From: Povalibacter uvarum
Lineage (GTDB): Bacteria > Pseudomonadota > Gammaproteobacteria > Steroidobacterales > Steroidobacteraceae
Length of the DNA: 64,000 nucleotides
Assembly: GCF_014202975.1 (NCBI RefSeq)
Contig: NZ_JACHHZ010000005.1
Span: forward strand, 372,001-436,000
Direction: 5' to 3'
The notes under the pieces were generated by a model. That model saw nothing but the letters and a program-made list of their open reading frames with translations. It did not search any database and was not told the DNA's origin. Positions 63,950 to 64,000 of the stretch are shown piece after piece; the stretch's first letter is position 1, and each line of letters opens with the position of its first letter. Position numbers and translations under genes: made by a program.

Positions 63950-64000
63950 ATGACCAACGGCTCGTATCTGAACCGTCGAGACCTTCTGCGTGCGACGACG
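63950..64000 (+). CDS. Partial CDS with twin-arginine signal
   Basis: An ATG at 63950 opens a frame that runs off the right edge after 17 codons (MTNGSYLNRRDLLRATT). N-R-R-D-L-L-R is a typical twin-arginine export motif, so the product is probably folded before export. Its place beside the arabinan locus makes a glycoside hydrolase or sugar oxidoreductase plausible, but nothing seen proves it. Confidence 0.55.
   Translation, partial: MTNGSYLNRRDLLRATT

Overview
The window is GC-rich, densely coded bacterial DNA. There is no rRNA, tRNA, CRISPR array, transposase or phage gene that I can see. Two large TonB-dependent receptors, outer-membrane-type export signals, a fused FadB-type beta-oxidation protein, DNA polymerase II and many c-type cytochrome or exported enzymes point to a free-living Gram-negative proteobacterium. 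The gene mix (lipid beta-oxidation, a RoxA-like di-heme protein, plant-polysaccharide use) would fit the Steroidobacteraceae/Nevskiales side of the Gammaproteobacteria. That placement is inference only.

Layout. 1-8.1 kb: small housekeeping and exported genes (EF-hand protein, beta-helix protein, LysE exporter, topoisomerase IB, SnoaL-like protein, lipoprotein 5'-nucleotidase, PRC-barrel protein, HutD-like protein, DUF4279-type protein). 8.2-12.4 kb: an exported thioredoxin-like/cytochrome c/copper monooxygenase fusion and DNA polymerase II (polB). 12.45-16.9 kb: a three-gene overlapping operon divergent from an XRE-type regulator. Its first gene fuses a complete ketosynthase III (Cys129, His292, Asn327) to a heme-oxygenase-like di-iron domain. 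It is followed by a His/Glu-rich protein of unknown function and a secreted lipase-like hydrolase. This is the best candidate in the window for an undescribed biosynthetic system. 16.9-19.8 kb: membrane protein, aminotransferase, ankyrin protein.

20-46 kb is a lipid or terpenoid-type acyl-CoA catabolic region: APH-type phosphotransferase, enoyl-CoA hydratase, thiolase-like protein without the nucleophilic Cys, RoxA-like di-heme cytochrome, two nitronate monooxygenase-type flavoproteins, FadB, two acyl-CoA dehydrogenases, acyl-CoA ligase, NDP-forming acyl-CoA synthetase, thiolase, alcohol dehydrogenase and SDR. A MalT-like LuxR regulator sits next to a TonB receptor in this region.

46.2-63.5 kb (continuing past the right edge) encodes what looks like a complete route from arabinan to 2-oxoglutarate. 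It comprises an outer-membrane TonB receptor, GH43 arabinanase lipoprotein, GH51 arabinofuranosidase, SGLT-type sugar symporter, mutarotase, L-arabinose 1-dehydrogenase, SMP-30 lactonase, IlvD/Edd-type L-arabinonate dehydratase, AraD1/FAH-type dehydratase and 2-oxoglutarate-semialdehyde dehydrogenase. A GntR/FCD regulator lies inside it. An 11-bp pseudo-palindrome (TTGTC-N-GACAA and near variants) recurs upstream of four of its transcription units, plus once upstream of the Tat-signal gene cut by the right edge. It is a good candidate for the regulator's operator.

Intergenic space is rich in short palindromic repeats of at least five families. Two of them have supplied the stop codon and the last residues of a neighbouring protein.
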